Origin: Paludisphaera rhizosphaerae
GTDB taxonomy: Bacteria; Planctomycetota; Planctomycetia; Isosphaerales; Isosphaeraceae
DNA length: 34,102 nt
Assembly: GCF_011065895.1 (NCBI RefSeq)
Contig: NZ_JAALCR010000049.1
Coordinates: forward strand, 1 to 34,102
Direction of reading: 5' to 3'
The notes under the pieces were generated by a model. That model made no database searches. It was not told the origin of the DNA and worked only from the letters and a program-made list of their open reading frames with translations. This document shows, piece after piece, positions 7,637-15,709 of the stretch. The position numbers and the translations under genes are program-made. Each line of letters starts with the position of its first letter. The first letter of the stretch is position 1.

Positions 7637-9163
7637 ATGCCTCGTCTCGCCGCGAGCCTCGTTCTGAGCCTCATGTTCCTCCGCGCGGCGGTCGCCGGCG
7701 ACTACATCTTTCGCCACGACGACGTCATGGGGACCTCGCTGGACCTGACCGTCCGCGCCGACGACGAGGCCGCCGCCCGTCGAGCCGAGGACCGCGCGCT
7801 TCGCGAGATCGACCGCCTCACGGCGATCCTCAGCAACCACGACGCCTCCAGCGAGTTCCGCCGCTGGCAAGCGGACAGGGGAGGATCGTTCAAACTCTCG
7901 CCCGAATTGATCGAGGTGCTCACCGCCGGCGAAATCTGGCGCGAGCGAAGCGGCGGCGCGTTCGACCCTCGCGTCCAGATCTTTTCCCAACTCTGGTCCG
8001 AAGCCGCACGCCGTAACCAGCCCCCGACGGTTGCCGAGCGCAACGCTGCAAAGGCACGCGCAACCGGCCCGGCCTGGCGACTTGATCCCATCGCCGGACT
8101 CGCCGAACGCCTTTCCACAGCGCCGCTAACTCTTGACGCCATCGCCAAGGGATACATCGTTGAGAAGGCGTGCAACGCGGCGACGGCCGGAGATCCAGCA
8201 GTCCACGGGGTCGTTCTAAACGTCGGCGGCGACATGCGCGTGCAGGGCGACGTTGAGCAACAGGTCGCCGTCGCCGGCCCCCGCCTCGGCTCCGAGACGA
8301 CCGAGCCCCTGGCGAGGATCATGGTCAAGAATCGAGCCGTCGCCTCCAGCGGCCGGAAGCACCGAGGATACCAGATCGAGGGCCGTTGGTATTCGCACAT
8401 CATCGACCCAAGGACCGGCGACCCAGTGGAAGGTGTACTCGCGGCCTCGGTGATCGCTGAACGTTCGGCCGACGCGGACGCCCTGGCCACGATCCTCAAC
8501 GTCCTCCCCCCCGACGACGGCCTGCGTCTCGTCGAGTCCCTGCCGAACACGGCTTGCCTCATCGCCGCCGCCGACGGCCGAATTCTCCGCAGCGCCGCGT
8601 GGCTGGCTTTCGAGCCGCAGACGCCCGAAAAGCCCGCCGCCGATGCGAAGGCCGCCGATGCGAAGGCCGCCGACAGTTGGGGGGACAAGAACGAACTGCT
8701 GGTTCGGTTCACCATCAACCGCCCCCAGGAGCAGCGGAGATACCGTAAGCCTTACGTCGCGGTCTGGGTTGAAGACGATAATGGAACCGTGTACCGGAAC
8801 CTGGTCTTCTGGGTTTCTTCGGGCGGCCCTGGGCCGTTCCGCTGGCTCCCCGATTTGAAGCGATGGCACTCGGACGTCATGTCGCGCACGAAGACGACCA
8901 AGTACGACCCGTTCGTGATCGCCCAGCCGACTCGCGCTCCTGGCGATTACTCGATCGCCTGGGACGGCAAGGACGACAAGGGCGCCGCCGTACCGCCGGG
9001 CGAGTACACCATTCTTATCGAGGCCGTCCGCGAGCATGGGGGATACGGCCTCATCCGCCAGAAGGTCAAACTGGGCGACGAACCATTCGTGAAGGAACTG
9101 AAGGGGAATGACGAGATCAAGTCCGCCTCGCTCGAATACCGACCCCGCGGGACCGGCCGATGA
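7637..9163 (+). CDS. FAD:protein FMN transferase (ApbE) fused to a DUF2271 domain
   Basis: A 508-residue exported protein. The start at 7637 gives a clean signal peptide (MPRLAASLVLSLMFLRAAVAG); an upstream ATG at 7553 would add 28 unlikely residues. The ApbE domain spans about 24-330, with family motifs DAIAKGYIVE (from D167), NVGGDMRVQG (from N195) and HIIDPRTGDP (from H254), the flavin/Mg site region. ApbE moves FMN from FAD onto Ser/Thr of extracytosolic redox proteins. A linker of AADAK repeats (334-346) joins it to a DUF2271 domain (about 355-508). The downstream PepSY membrane gene overlaps its 3' end by 56 bp, so the two are translationally linked. DUF2271 and PepSY proteins are known neighbours of flavinylation systems. 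No FMN_bind acceptor is present in the window. ApbE assignment is firm; the DUF2271 name rests on pattern recognition. Confidence 0.88.
   Translation: MPRLAASLVLSLMFLRAAVAGDYIFRHDDVMGTSLDLTVRADDEAAARRAEDRALREIDRLTAILSNHDASSEFRRWQADRGGSFKLSPELIEVLTAGEIWRERSGGAFDPRVQIFSQLWSEAARRNQPPTVAERNAAKARATGPAWRLDPIAGLAERLSTAPLTLDAIAKGYIVEKACNAATAGDPAVHGVVLNVGGDMRVQGDVEQQVAVAGPRLGSETTEPLARIMVKNRAVASSGRKHRGYQIEGRWYSHIIDPRTGDPVEGVLAASVIAERSADADALATILNVLPPDDGLRLVESLPNTACLIAAADGRILRSAAWLAFEPQTPEKPAADAKAADAKAADSWGDKNELLVRFTINRPQEQRRYRKPYVAVWVEDDNGTVYRNLVFWVSSGGPGPFRWLPDLKRWHSDVMSRTKTTKYDPFVIAQPTRAPGDYSIAWDGKDDKGAAVPPGEYTILIEAVREHGGYGLIRQKVKLGDEPFVKELKGNDEIKSASLEYRPRGTGR
8636..8671 (+). repeat. 15-bp in-frame tandem repeat in the ApbE-DUF2271 linker
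   Basis: The unit GCCGCCGATGCGAAG occurs twice plus a partial copy, encoding AADAK-AADAK-AA. It lies exactly between the two domains and is likely a flexible linker that can vary in length by slippage. Confidence 0.8.
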
Positions 9164-9785
9164 TCGGCGTCCCTCCCCGTCTCGCTCCTCGTCGCATACT
9201 CGACGTCTCTCCCACCGGCTGGCAGCCCCCATCCGCTGGCTTCATACTTATCTGTCGATGTTCGGCTTGGTCGCCGTCCTCTTCTTCAGCGTCACCGGAA
9301 TCACGCTGAATCATCCCCACTGGTTTTACGATGGAGTGGCGACGACCGTCGAATCCGAGGGGCGCGTCGACCCGAATCTCCTGGAAGGGGACGTCAACAA
9401 GCTGGAGGTCGTCGAGCATCTCCGTCGCGAACACGGCCTCCACGGGACCCTGGCGTCGTTCACGACGGAAGAAGACGAATGCGTCGTCACCTTCAAAGGT
9501 CCGGGCTACTCGGCCGACGCTCTCATCCGACGCCCTCATGGGTCTTATCGCATCACTGAGCAGCGCCACGGGCTGGTCGCCCTAATCAACGACCTGCACA
9601 AAGGGCGTGACACTGGGCCGATCTGGTCGGCGGTGGTCGACGTCTCGGCCGTCCTGATGGCCGTGGCTTCGGCGACGGGTCTGCTGCTGCTCTTTTACAT
9701 TAAACGCCGCCGGACCATGGGGTTGTTGGCGGCCCTGGTCGGCGCCGTGGTGCTCGCTGTCGTTTTCTTCCTCGGCGTTCAATAG
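9108..9785 (+). CDS. PepSY-associated transmembrane protein
   Basis: A 225-residue inner-membrane protein. After a Ser/Pro/Arg-rich cytoplasmic tail (1-38) comes TM1 (WLHTYLSMFGLVAVLFFSVTG, about 44-65), then a periplasmic PepSY-like domain (about 70-150), the INDLHKGRDTGPIWSAV motif, TM2 (about 175-200) and TM3 at the C-terminus (about 203-225). Conserved His in WLHTYLS, LNHPHW and LHKGRD fit the family pattern, in which such His may bind haem or transfer electrons across the membrane. The ATG at 9108 overlaps the ApbE-DUF2271 gene by 56 bp; a GAAGGGGA run sits just before it, and the only later ATG (9258) would cut TM1. Its likely role, inferred from context, is electron delivery to or from the flavinylated or DUF2271 periplasmic partner. 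Confidence 0.8.
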   Translation: MTRSSPPRSNTDPAGPADDRRPSPSRSSSHTRRLSHRLAAPIRWLHTYLSMFGLVAVLFFSVTGITLNHPHWFYDGVATTVESEGRVDPNLLEGDVNKLEVVEHLRREHGLHGTLASFTTEEDECVVTFKGPGYSADALIRRPHGSYRITEQRHGLVALINDLHKGRDTGPIWSAVVDVSAVLMAVASATGLLLLFYIKRRRTMGLLAALVGAVVLAVVFFLGVQ

Positions 9786-9856
9786 ACCGAAATCAGTGGC
9801 TCGCCGCTTGCCTCCGGCCTCGCACAGCCGCACAATGTGGGGCGACTGGCCGGTCG

Positions 9857-9879
9857 CCGGCCCCTTCCCAGGGGGCCGG
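9857..9879 (+). terminator. Hairpin between PepSY gene and Mo-hydroxylase operon
   Basis: CCGGCCCC (9857-9864) pairs exactly with GGGGCCGG (9872-9879) around a 7-nt loop, 71 nt after the PepSY stop and before the next operon. There is no T-tract. Confidence 0.45.
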
Positions 9880-9945
9880 GAGATGCCACCTCATCCGGCC
9901 GGACGAACATGCTCTGCGCCTTGATCCCCCCAGGGAGGAGCCTCC

Positions 9946-10590
9946 ATGGCAGAGAACGACTCCAGGTCTCCCAATGGGCCTGGCGACCACAGCCGGCGGA
10001 ACTTTCTGCGCGGATCGGGACTGGCGGCCGCCTCGGCCGTTCTGACAAGCCAGGCCACCGCCGCACTCGCTGAGGCTGAGGCCCAGGTCGCGTCGGCCGA
10101 GCCGCAGGTCCTCTCGGGCGACGTGAACCTGACCTTGATGGTCAACGGCAAGGACATGTCTTGCGTCGTTGAGCCTCGCAGCACGCTGCTCGACACGCTG
10201 CGGAACCGTCTCGACGTGACCGGCCCCAAGCGCGTCTGCGACCGCGCCAGCTGTGGCGCCTGCACCGTCATTCTTAACGGCGACCCGGTCTACTCGTGCA
10301 CCACCCTGGCCGTCTCCTGCCAGGGCAAGAAGATCGAGACGGTCGAGAGCTTCGACACGGGCGAGAACGGCGTCCCTCACGCCTTCCACCAACACGACGC
10401 CCTCATGTGCGGCTACTGCACGCCCGGCTTCGTCACCGCCTGCAAGGCGTGGCTCGACCGACACCCGGGTAAGGAGCCCACGCTCGAAGACGTCAAACGC
10501 GGGCTCGACGGCAACATCTGCCGCTGCGGAACCTACATCGGCGTGTTCGAGGCCGCACTGGCGGTCGCGAAGAACCAGAAAGGAGTCTGA
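9946..10590 (+). CDS. 2Fe-2S subunit of PaoABC/xanthine dehydrogenase-type Mo hydroxylase, Tat-exported
   Basis: A 214-residue small subunit. Residues about 17-45 form a twin-arginine signal (SRRNFLRGSGLAAASAVL) ending near ALAEA, so the complex probably works in the periplasm, as with E. coli PaoA. Residues about 58-130 are a ferredoxin-like domain with CDRASCGACTVILNG and a following SC; the C-terminal helical domain carries the second cluster motifs CGYCTPGF and ICRCGTY. The two [2Fe-2S] clusters pass electrons from the Mo site to FAD. GGAGG lies 7-9 nt before the ATG. It is the first gene of a tight operon (3 nt before the Mo subunit). Substrate is unknown; aldehydes are the typical substrate of the Pao type. 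Gene name not assigned because the FAD subunit departs from true PaoB. Confidence 0.92.
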   Translation: MAENDSRSPNGPGDHSRRNFLRGSGLAAASAVLTSQATAALAEAEAQVASAEPQVLSGDVNLTLMVNGKDMSCVVEPRSTLLDTLRNRLDVTGPKRVCDRASCGACTVILNGDPVYSCTTLAVSCQGKKIETVESFDTGENGVPHAFHQHDALMCGYCTPGFVTACKAWLDRHPGKEPTLEDVKRGLDGNICRCGTYIGVFEAALAVAKNQKGV

Positions 10591-10593
10591 CCC

Positions 10594-12744
10594 ATGGCCG
10601 CGTGGCCCGAATCCACCCGACTGATCGGCTCCTCCATCCCTCGGCTCGACGGTCTGGCCAAGGCCTCCGGAAGAGCCAAGTACCCCTCGGACATTCGCCC
10701 CGAAGGCATGCTCTTCGGTGTGATCCTCTCCAGCCCCTACGCCAGCGCGAAGGTCAAGTCGATCGACCTGGAGCCGGCCCGGAAGATGCCTGGCGTCAAG
10801 GCCGTCCTCGCGATGGCCCAGCCCGGCGAGACGACGATCTACTATCAGGGACAGGAGATCGCCGCGGTCGCCGCCGAGACCGAGGAAAAGGCTCGCGACG
10901 CCGCCCGCGCGATTAAGGTCGAATACGAGATCCTCCCCCACGTCGTCACCGAGCGCCAGTCGTCGGCTCCCGACGCTCCGAAGGTCTTCAACAACGGCAA
11001 CTACCGCGCGGGCCGCGCCCAGACCGCCGGCAAGCCCGACGAGGCCATGCAGAAGGCCGACGTCGTGATCGAGGCGACCTACGAGCTCCCGGTCATCACC
11101 CACGTCTGCCTGGAGCCCCACGGGCTGACGGCCGAGTGGAAGGGCTCGGACTCGATCACCGCTTACGCCAGCACCCAGTCGGTCATGACCGTGGCCAACG
11201 ACATGGTGCAGACCTTCGGCGTCCCCGCCTCAAACGTCACGGTGTTGACCGAGGTGATGGGGGGCGGTTTCGGCTCCAAGTTCAACGCCGACGCCTGGGG
11301 GATCGCCGCCGCCAGGCTCGCCAAGGACGCCGGCCGACCGGTCCGGATGTTCCTCGACCGGGCGCAGGAGCACATGATCGCCGGCAACCGCCCCAGCGCG
11401 AAGGCCCACGTCAAACTGGGCGCGACGGCCGACGGTAAACTCGCCGCGATGATCGCGGAGACCTCGGGCACCGGCGGCCGCAGCCCGTCGAACTTCCCCC
11501 TGCCCTACGTCTATCACGTCGCGAATCGGTCGAGAACTCACACCGAGATCTCCGTCAATTGCGGCGGCGCCCGCGCGATGCGAGCCCCCGGACACCCCCA
11601 GGGGTGCGCCGTGATGGAAGCGGCGATGGACGACCTGGCTGATAAGCTGGGGATGAACCCCCTGGAGTTCCGGCTCAAGAACCTGGCCGAGACCGATCCA
11701 GTCGGCGGCGGGATCAACCGGACGGAGCTCTACCATGAGCAGATCGAACGCGGCGCCAAGCTGATCGGCTGGGAGCGGTGGAAGCCGCGCGGCCAGAACG
11801 GCGACGGACCGATCGTCCGCGGCCTGGGGATGGCCCTGCACCAGTGGGGAGGCGGCGGCGCCCAGGACAAGCAGGTCGCCTGCATCATCAACCCTGACGG
11901 CTCGGTTGAACTCCGAAGCGCCACCCAGGACATCGGCACCGGCGCCCGGACGATTCTGGCGGTGATCGCGGCCGAGGTCCTCGGCCTTGAAGTCGGCCAG
12001 ATCAAGTCGAACATCGGCAACTCAACGTTCCCGCCGGGCCAAAGCTCGGGCGGTTCGACCACAACGCCGTCGATGGCTCCCCCCTGCCTCAACGCCGTCA
12101 CACAGGCCCGCGACGAACTCTTCCAGAAGCTCGCCCCGGGACTGAATTGCGCCGTTGACGACCTGACGCTCTCCGGCGGCAAGCTCCTCGTCAAGGGCGA
12201 GGAGAAGATGACCTGGGAACAGGCCTGCCGCAAGCTGGGCGTCATGCCGATCAACACGATTGGTCGGTTTGGCCCTGGCCTCTCCTCGATCGGCGTCGGC
12301 GGCTGCCAGTTCGCCGAGGTGACCGTCGACATTGAAACCGGCGTGGTTCGCCTGAAGAAGATCGTGGCCGTGCAGGACACCGGCCTGATCCTCGACATGC
12401 TGACCTGGAAGAGCCAGATCTACGGCGGCGTCATCGGCGGCCTGAACTACGGGATGTTTGAAGAGCGGATCATGGACGAGGGGACCGGGGTGATGCTCAA
12501 CCCGGACATGGAGATGTACAAGCTCGCCGGAGCGACCGACATCCCCGAGATCATCGTCGACGCTTACGACACGCCCGAGATGCGTAAGCGAGGCGTCATC
12601 GGCGTGGGCGAGCCGCCGACGATCAGCACCGCCGCCGCGATCGGCAACGCCGTGGCCAACGCCATCGGAGTCCGCGTCCCCAAGTGGCCGATGTCCCCCA
12701 TGAACGTCCTCAACGCCCTGGCGGCCAAAGAAGGGAAGGCCTGA
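10594..12744 (+). CDS. Molybdopterin-binding catalytic subunit, xanthine dehydrogenase/PaoC family
   Basis: A 716-residue large subunit, normal length for PaoC-type proteins (about 730). It begins with the family start IGSSIPRLDGLAKASGRAKY (small a/b hammerhead domain, 1-130), then the Mo-cofactor domain with VMGGGFGSKF, CGGARAMRAPGHPQG and QDIGTGARTILA. The C-terminal GVGEPPT contains the Glu that acts as base in this family. It hydroxylates an aldehyde or heteroaromatic carbon using water, with a Mo-dinucleotide cofactor. It has no signal of its own, so export would be by hitch-hiking on the Tat signal of the small subunit. AAGGAG overlaps the end of the preceding gene. It sits in order small-large-FAD, as compared with paoA-B-C (small-FAD-large). 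The maturation factor at 15710 is a probable partner. Confidence 0.92.
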   Translation: MAAWPESTRLIGSSIPRLDGLAKASGRAKYPSDIRPEGMLFGVILSSPYASAKVKSIDLEPARKMPGVKAVLAMAQPGETTIYYQGQEIAAVAAETEEKARDAARAIKVEYEILPHVVTERQSSAPDAPKVFNNGNYRAGRAQTAGKPDEAMQKADVVIEATYELPVITHVCLEPHGLTAEWKGSDSITAYASTQSVMTVANDMVQTFGVPASNVTVLTEVMGGGFGSKFNADAWGIAAARLAKDAGRPVRMFLDRAQEHMIAGNRPSAKAHVKLGATADGKLAAMIAETSGTGGRSPSNFPLPYVYHVANRSRTHTEISVNCGGARAMRAPGHPQGCAVMEAAMDDLADKLGMNPLEFRLKNLAETDPVGGGINRTELYHEQIERGAKLIGWERWKPRGQNGDGPIVRGLGMALHQWGGGGAQDKQVACIINPDGSVELRSATQDIGTGARTILAVIAAEVLGLEVGQIKSNIGNSTFPPGQSSGGSTTTPSMAPPCLNAVTQARDELFQKLAPGLNCAVDDLTLSGGKLLVKGEEKMTWEQACRKLGVMPINTIGRFGPGLSSIGVGGCQFAEVTVDIETGVVRLKKIVAVQDTGLILDMLTWKSQIYGGVIGGLNYGMFEERIMDEGTGVMLNPDMEMYKLAGATDIPEIIVDAYDTPEMRKRGVIGVGEPPTISTAAAIGNAVANAIGVRVPKWPMSPMNVLNALAAKEGKA

Positions 12745-12748
12745 ACCG

Positions 12749-13738
12749 ATGAAAGCCTTCGCATATTACAGCCCCACGACCCCCGAGGACGCCGTGAAGG
12801 CCCTCGCCGGCCCTGGGACCGTCGAGGCGCTCTCCGGCGGGACCGACCTCATCAGCCGGATGAAGGACTACGTCACGAGCCCCGAAAAGGTCGTCTACCT
12901 CAAGGACGTCAAGGCGCTCGCCGGCGTCGAGGAGAAGCTCGACGGGCAGGTCGTGATCGGAGCCGGGACCCGGTTGGCCGACCTGATCGCCGACCCGCTC
13001 GTCCGGCAGCGTTATCAGGCGCTCCGGCAGGCGACGGTCGAAGTCGGCACGCCCCAGATCCGCAACATGGCGACCATCGGCGGCAACCTGCTGCAGCGTC
13101 CTCGCTGCTGGTTCTTCCGAAACGGCTTCGGCCTGCTCGGAACGAAGGACGGCAAGAGCCTCGTCCGCGAGGGGGACAACCGCTACCACGCCATCTTCTT
13201 GACCGAGGGCGACGCTCTTTTCGTCAACCCGTCGAGCCTCGCCGTCCCGCTGATCGCCCTGAACGCCAGCGCCACGATCACCGGCCCTGGCGGCGCCCGG
13301 ACGATCCCCGTCGAACAGCTCTATCGCGTTCCCAGGACGAACGAGGAACGCGAGTTGACCCTCGCCCCCGGCGAGTTGCTGACCCATGTTACGATCCCGG
13401 CCGCCGGCAAGAACGGCATGTACGAGGTCCGTCAGAAACAGGCGCACGACTGGCCGCTGGTCATGACCTCGGTCAACCTGAAAATGAACGGTGACGCGGT
13501 CGCCGACTGTCGCGTCGTCCTCTACGGCGTCGCTCCCATCCCCTGGCGATCGGCGACGGCCGAGGCCGCCATCAAGGGGGGCCCGGTCACCCGCGACCGC
13601 GCGACGGCCGCCGCCAAGGCGGCCATCGAAGGGGCCAAGCCTCTTTCCATGAACGGCTACAAGCTCGCCCTGGTGCAGACGACCGTCAAGCGCGCCTTGC
13701 TCGACGCCGTCGGCGACCGCTACTGGCAGGAGGGCTGA
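12749..13738 (+). CDS. FAD-binding subunit of the Mo hydroxylase, lacking the [4Fe-4S] ligands
   Basis: A 329-residue medium subunit. FAD motifs are ALSGGTDLISRM (about 27-38) and ATIGGNLLQ (about 108-116), in a PCMH-type domain; the C-terminal CO-dehydrogenase flavoprotein domain follows from about 220. It keeps the insertion that in PaoB and 4-hydroxybenzoyl-CoA reductase carries a [4Fe-4S] cluster (QRPRCWFFRNGFGLLGTKDG to GDNRYHAIF). However, only one Cys remains there, where the cluster-bearing relatives have four. Electrons from the [2Fe-2S] subunit probably go straight to FAD and then to an acceptor. It starts 4 nt after the large-subunit stop and ends 2 nt before the next gene, so all four genes form one transcript. 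Confidence 0.9.
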   Translation: MKAFAYYSPTTPEDAVKALAGPGTVEALSGGTDLISRMKDYVTSPEKVVYLKDVKALAGVEEKLDGQVVIGAGTRLADLIADPLVRQRYQALRQATVEVGTPQIRNMATIGGNLLQRPRCWFFRNGFGLLGTKDGKSLVREGDNRYHAIFLTEGDALFVNPSSLAVPLIALNASATITGPGGARTIPVEQLYRVPRTNEERELTLAPGELLTHVTIPAAGKNGMYEVRQKQAHDWPLVMTSVNLKMNGDAVADCRVVLYGVAPIPWRSATAEAAIKGGPVTRDRATAAAKAAIEGAKPLSMNGYKLALVQTTVKRALLDAVGDRYWQEG

Positions 13739-13740
13739 CG

Positions 13741-14019
13741 ATGACCGAGAAGAAACCGGCGGTCACGACGATCAAGGCCGAGTCCGAGGTCGAGGCGGCG
13801 GTCGAATCGACTCCTGAGTCCTTCGGCCCCCTTTGCCGCCATATCCGGAGCAAGGGGATGTACGTCTACACGGACGTCCCCGAACACGAAGGCCACGCCG
13901 ACTACGACAACACGATCTTCTGGTGTCAGAAGACCCTCAAGGACATCGGTCCTGACCAGGGTTTCGTGGGCCGCGAAGACTGCTGCGCGACATCCCGGCG
14001 CTGCTACGAGATCGACTGA
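13741..14019 (+). CDS. Small Cys-rich protein at the end of the Mo-hydroxylase operon
   Basis: A 92-residue protein of no family I can name. GGAGG lies 8-10 nt before the ATG, and the start is 2 nt after the FAD-subunit stop, so co-translation is likely. Residues 1-28 are acidic/Lys-rich and probably disordered. The rest has C32, C62, C81, C82 and C88 in LCRHIRSKGMYVY, FWCQKTLKD and REDCCATSRRCYEID. The spread of five Cys suggests a metal or Fe-S site, or disulphides if it is exported with the complex; no signal peptide is visible. It may be an accessory subunit of the hydroxylase. That is inference from position only. Confidence 0.75.
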   Translation: MTEKKPAVTTIKAESEVEAAVESTPESFGPLCRHIRSKGMYVYTDVPEHEGHADYDNTIFWCQKTLKDIGPDQGFVGREDCCATSRRCYEID

Positions 14020-14066
14020 CCTGACGCTGACCGCGGCGGGCGTCGACGCCGGGCTTCCCATGCCGG

Positions 14067-14072
14067 TATAAT
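14067..14072 (+). promoter_or_regulatory. Consensus -10 box TATAAT upstream of DUF1326 gene
   Basis: A perfect TATAAT lies 95 nt upstream of the ATG at 14168 and 47 nt after the preceding stop. No good -35 is visible at 16-18 nt. It implies a separate transcript starting about 14079. Confidence 0.4.
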
Positions 14073-14167
14073 CACCCGAGGAGAATTGCGATTTCGCGTC
14101 GGGACGATGGTTCGCGGATCGTACCGCGGCCCCGTTGGGATCGGCGGATAACCGGAGAGATCCAATC

Positions 14168-14881
14168 ATGCTCGTCTGCGCCCTGGCCGTTCTCGGGTGG
14201 CTTCCCCCCGCGACCTCGCCCGCCCCGTCGACCCCGAACCGGGTCGCTGGAGACTACGTCGAGGCCCGCACCGCCGACGTCTACACCGGCCCTTGCTTTT
14301 CCAACGCCGAGGTCTTCATCACCGGCCACCAGGCGGTCATGGCTTGGAAGGTGAATGAAGGCTCGTGGAAGGGCGTGGATCTGAAGGGTCTCTCCGTTGC
14401 GGCCGCCGTCGTCGGCACTTCGACGTTCTCGCAGGACGACGCCTCGGCGGCGAAGGCCGTCGTGATCGTCGACGACCAGGCCACGACCGCCCAGCGCGAC
14501 GCGCTGGTCGCGATGGCGAAGGAACTCGGCGGCGATCGGCTCAAGAACATCGTGGCCGTGCGAAGGTCGCCTCTGCTGATCACGGTTGAAGGCCACGAAA
14601 CGGCCTCGCATTCGGCGGCCGACGCCCATGCAAACCACGGCATGCCCCACGCTCCGCAGGCTCTCGTCTCGGCCCCCGGCCTGGCCGAGATCCTCACCCG
14701 GCCGCTCGACGCCGACGATCACGCCTGCGGCAACGAGGTCGTCGCCTACGAACCGCTCTCCAGCGGCGTCCAGGCGCTGCCCGCCTACACCCGCCGCCAC
14801 CGGTATGAGGGCGGCGAACTCGAATCCCGCTGGAACGACCCGAACTGCCGCAGCAGCTTCGTTGGACGTTTCTCGCACTGA
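14168..14881 (+). CDS. DUF1326 family secreted protein
   Basis: A 237-residue protein with an N-terminal signal-like segment (MLVCALAVLGWLPPATSPAP). The body begins with the DUF1326 hallmark GDYVEARTADVYTGPCFSN, then VNEGSWKGVDLKGLSVAAAV and a Cys-containing second half (DDHACGNEVV, WNDPNCRSSF). The function of this family is not established. The start at 14168 is chosen over 14135 because GGAGAG lies about 10 nt before it and it leaves a clean signal peptide. It has its own consensus -10 box, and a strong terminator follows at 14912, so it is probably monocistronic. Confidence 0.8.
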   Translation: MLVCALAVLGWLPPATSPAPSTPNRVAGDYVEARTADVYTGPCFSNAEVFITGHQAVMAWKVNEGSWKGVDLKGLSVAAAVVGTSTFSQDDASAAKAVVIVDDQATTAQRDALVAMAKELGGDRLKNIVAVRRSPLLITVEGHETASHSAADAHANHGMPHAPQALVSAPGLAEILTRPLDADDHACGNEVVAYEPLSSGVQALPAYTRRHRYEGGELESRWNDPNCRSSFVGRFSH

Positions 14882-14911
14882 GCGGGGCCGTTCCCGCTAG
14901 GAATTCCCGAA

Positions 14912-14949
14912 CGAGGACGGCTTCCCAAGGCGGACGCCGTCCTCGTCTT
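14912..14949 (+). terminator. Rho-independent terminator after DUF1326 gene
   Basis: CGAGGACGGC (14912-14921) pairs exactly with GCCGTCCTCG (14936-14945) around a 14-nt loop, followed by TCTTCTT. It lies 31 nt after the stop. Confidence 0.7.
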
Positions 14950-14976
14950 CTTACATCCTTCCCGAGAGTTGATCAG

Positions 14977-15672
14977 ATGGGGGTCGGAATGTCCCTGAGA
15001 TTCCTGGTCGTCCTCGTCCTGGGGACGGCGACCACGGCGGCCGCGCAAGACTCATACAAGCTCGAAAAGCTGAACGACGGCCCTCCCGCCGGTCTGGCCC
15101 CTGCGATCAAGGAAACTCTCGAAGCCGGCGGATATCGCGTCCTGGATCCACAAGGCGCCCCGCTGGTCGACGTGTGGCTTCGCAAGGCCGCGCCGGCCAC
15201 TGGCGAGCCCGCCGGCTCCAAGGGAGCCATCCTCTACCCGGTCCTGACCGACGGCGAGTTGCTCGGCGTCGTCAAGTACGCCGCCGAGGCGGGCGACTAC
15301 CGCGATCAGACGATCCCTCCGGGCGCCTACACCCTGCGATACGGGCTCCAACCGGTGAACGGCGACCACCTAGGCGTGAGCGTCAACCGCGACTACGCCC
15401 TGCTGCTGCCAGCGGCCAAGGACCTCGAACCGGCCGACCTGCCCCGGAAGAAGCTCGAACAACAGAGCGCCGAGTCAGTCGGGACCTCACACCCCGGCAT
15501 CTTGATTCTGCTGGCTCCCCCCGACCCCCTTCCCGAGGGGCCGAGCATGGTCAACGACCAGATGCTCAACACCTGGGGCGCGGTTCTGAAACTCCCGCTC
15601 AAGGTCGAGGGGAAGCCGGAGCCCGTGGTCTTGCCCTTGCAACTCGTCGTGGTCGGGGCGAAGACGGATTGA
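14977..15672 (+). CDS. Secreted protein of unknown function
   Basis: A 231-residue protein with a signal peptide (about 1-23, SLRFLVVLVLGTATTAAAQ). The mature part reads like a beta-rich domain: GYRVLDPQGAPLVDVWLRKA, TIPPGAYTLRYGLQPVNGDH, YALLLPAAKDL, and a C-terminal segment ending LPLQLVVVGAKTD. I know similar proteins only as uncharacterised planctomycete/acidobacterial secreted proteins and give no function. GAGAG lies 8 nt before the ATG at 14977; a second in-frame ATG at 14989 (MSLRFLV) is a reasonable alternative start. The next gene begins 37 nt later and may share the transcript. Confidence 0.7.
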   Translation: MGVGMSLRFLVVLVLGTATTAAAQDSYKLEKLNDGPPAGLAPAIKETLEAGGYRVLDPQGAPLVDVWLRKAAPATGEPAGSKGAILYPVLTDGELLGVVKYAAEAGDYRDQTIPPGAYTLRYGLQPVNGDHLGVSVNRDYALLLPAAKDLEPADLPRKKLEQQSAESVGTSHPGILILLAPPDPLPEGPSMVNDQMLNTWGAVLKLPLKVEGKPEPVVLPLQLVVVGAKTD

Positions 15673-15709
15673 ACTAGGCGTCGGTTGAACGACGAAGGGC
15701 CCCCACGCC

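Noticed and set aside
9793-11121. 442-codon minus-strand open frame
   Set aside because: Antisense to the 2Fe-2S and Mo subunits, with no recognisable domain.
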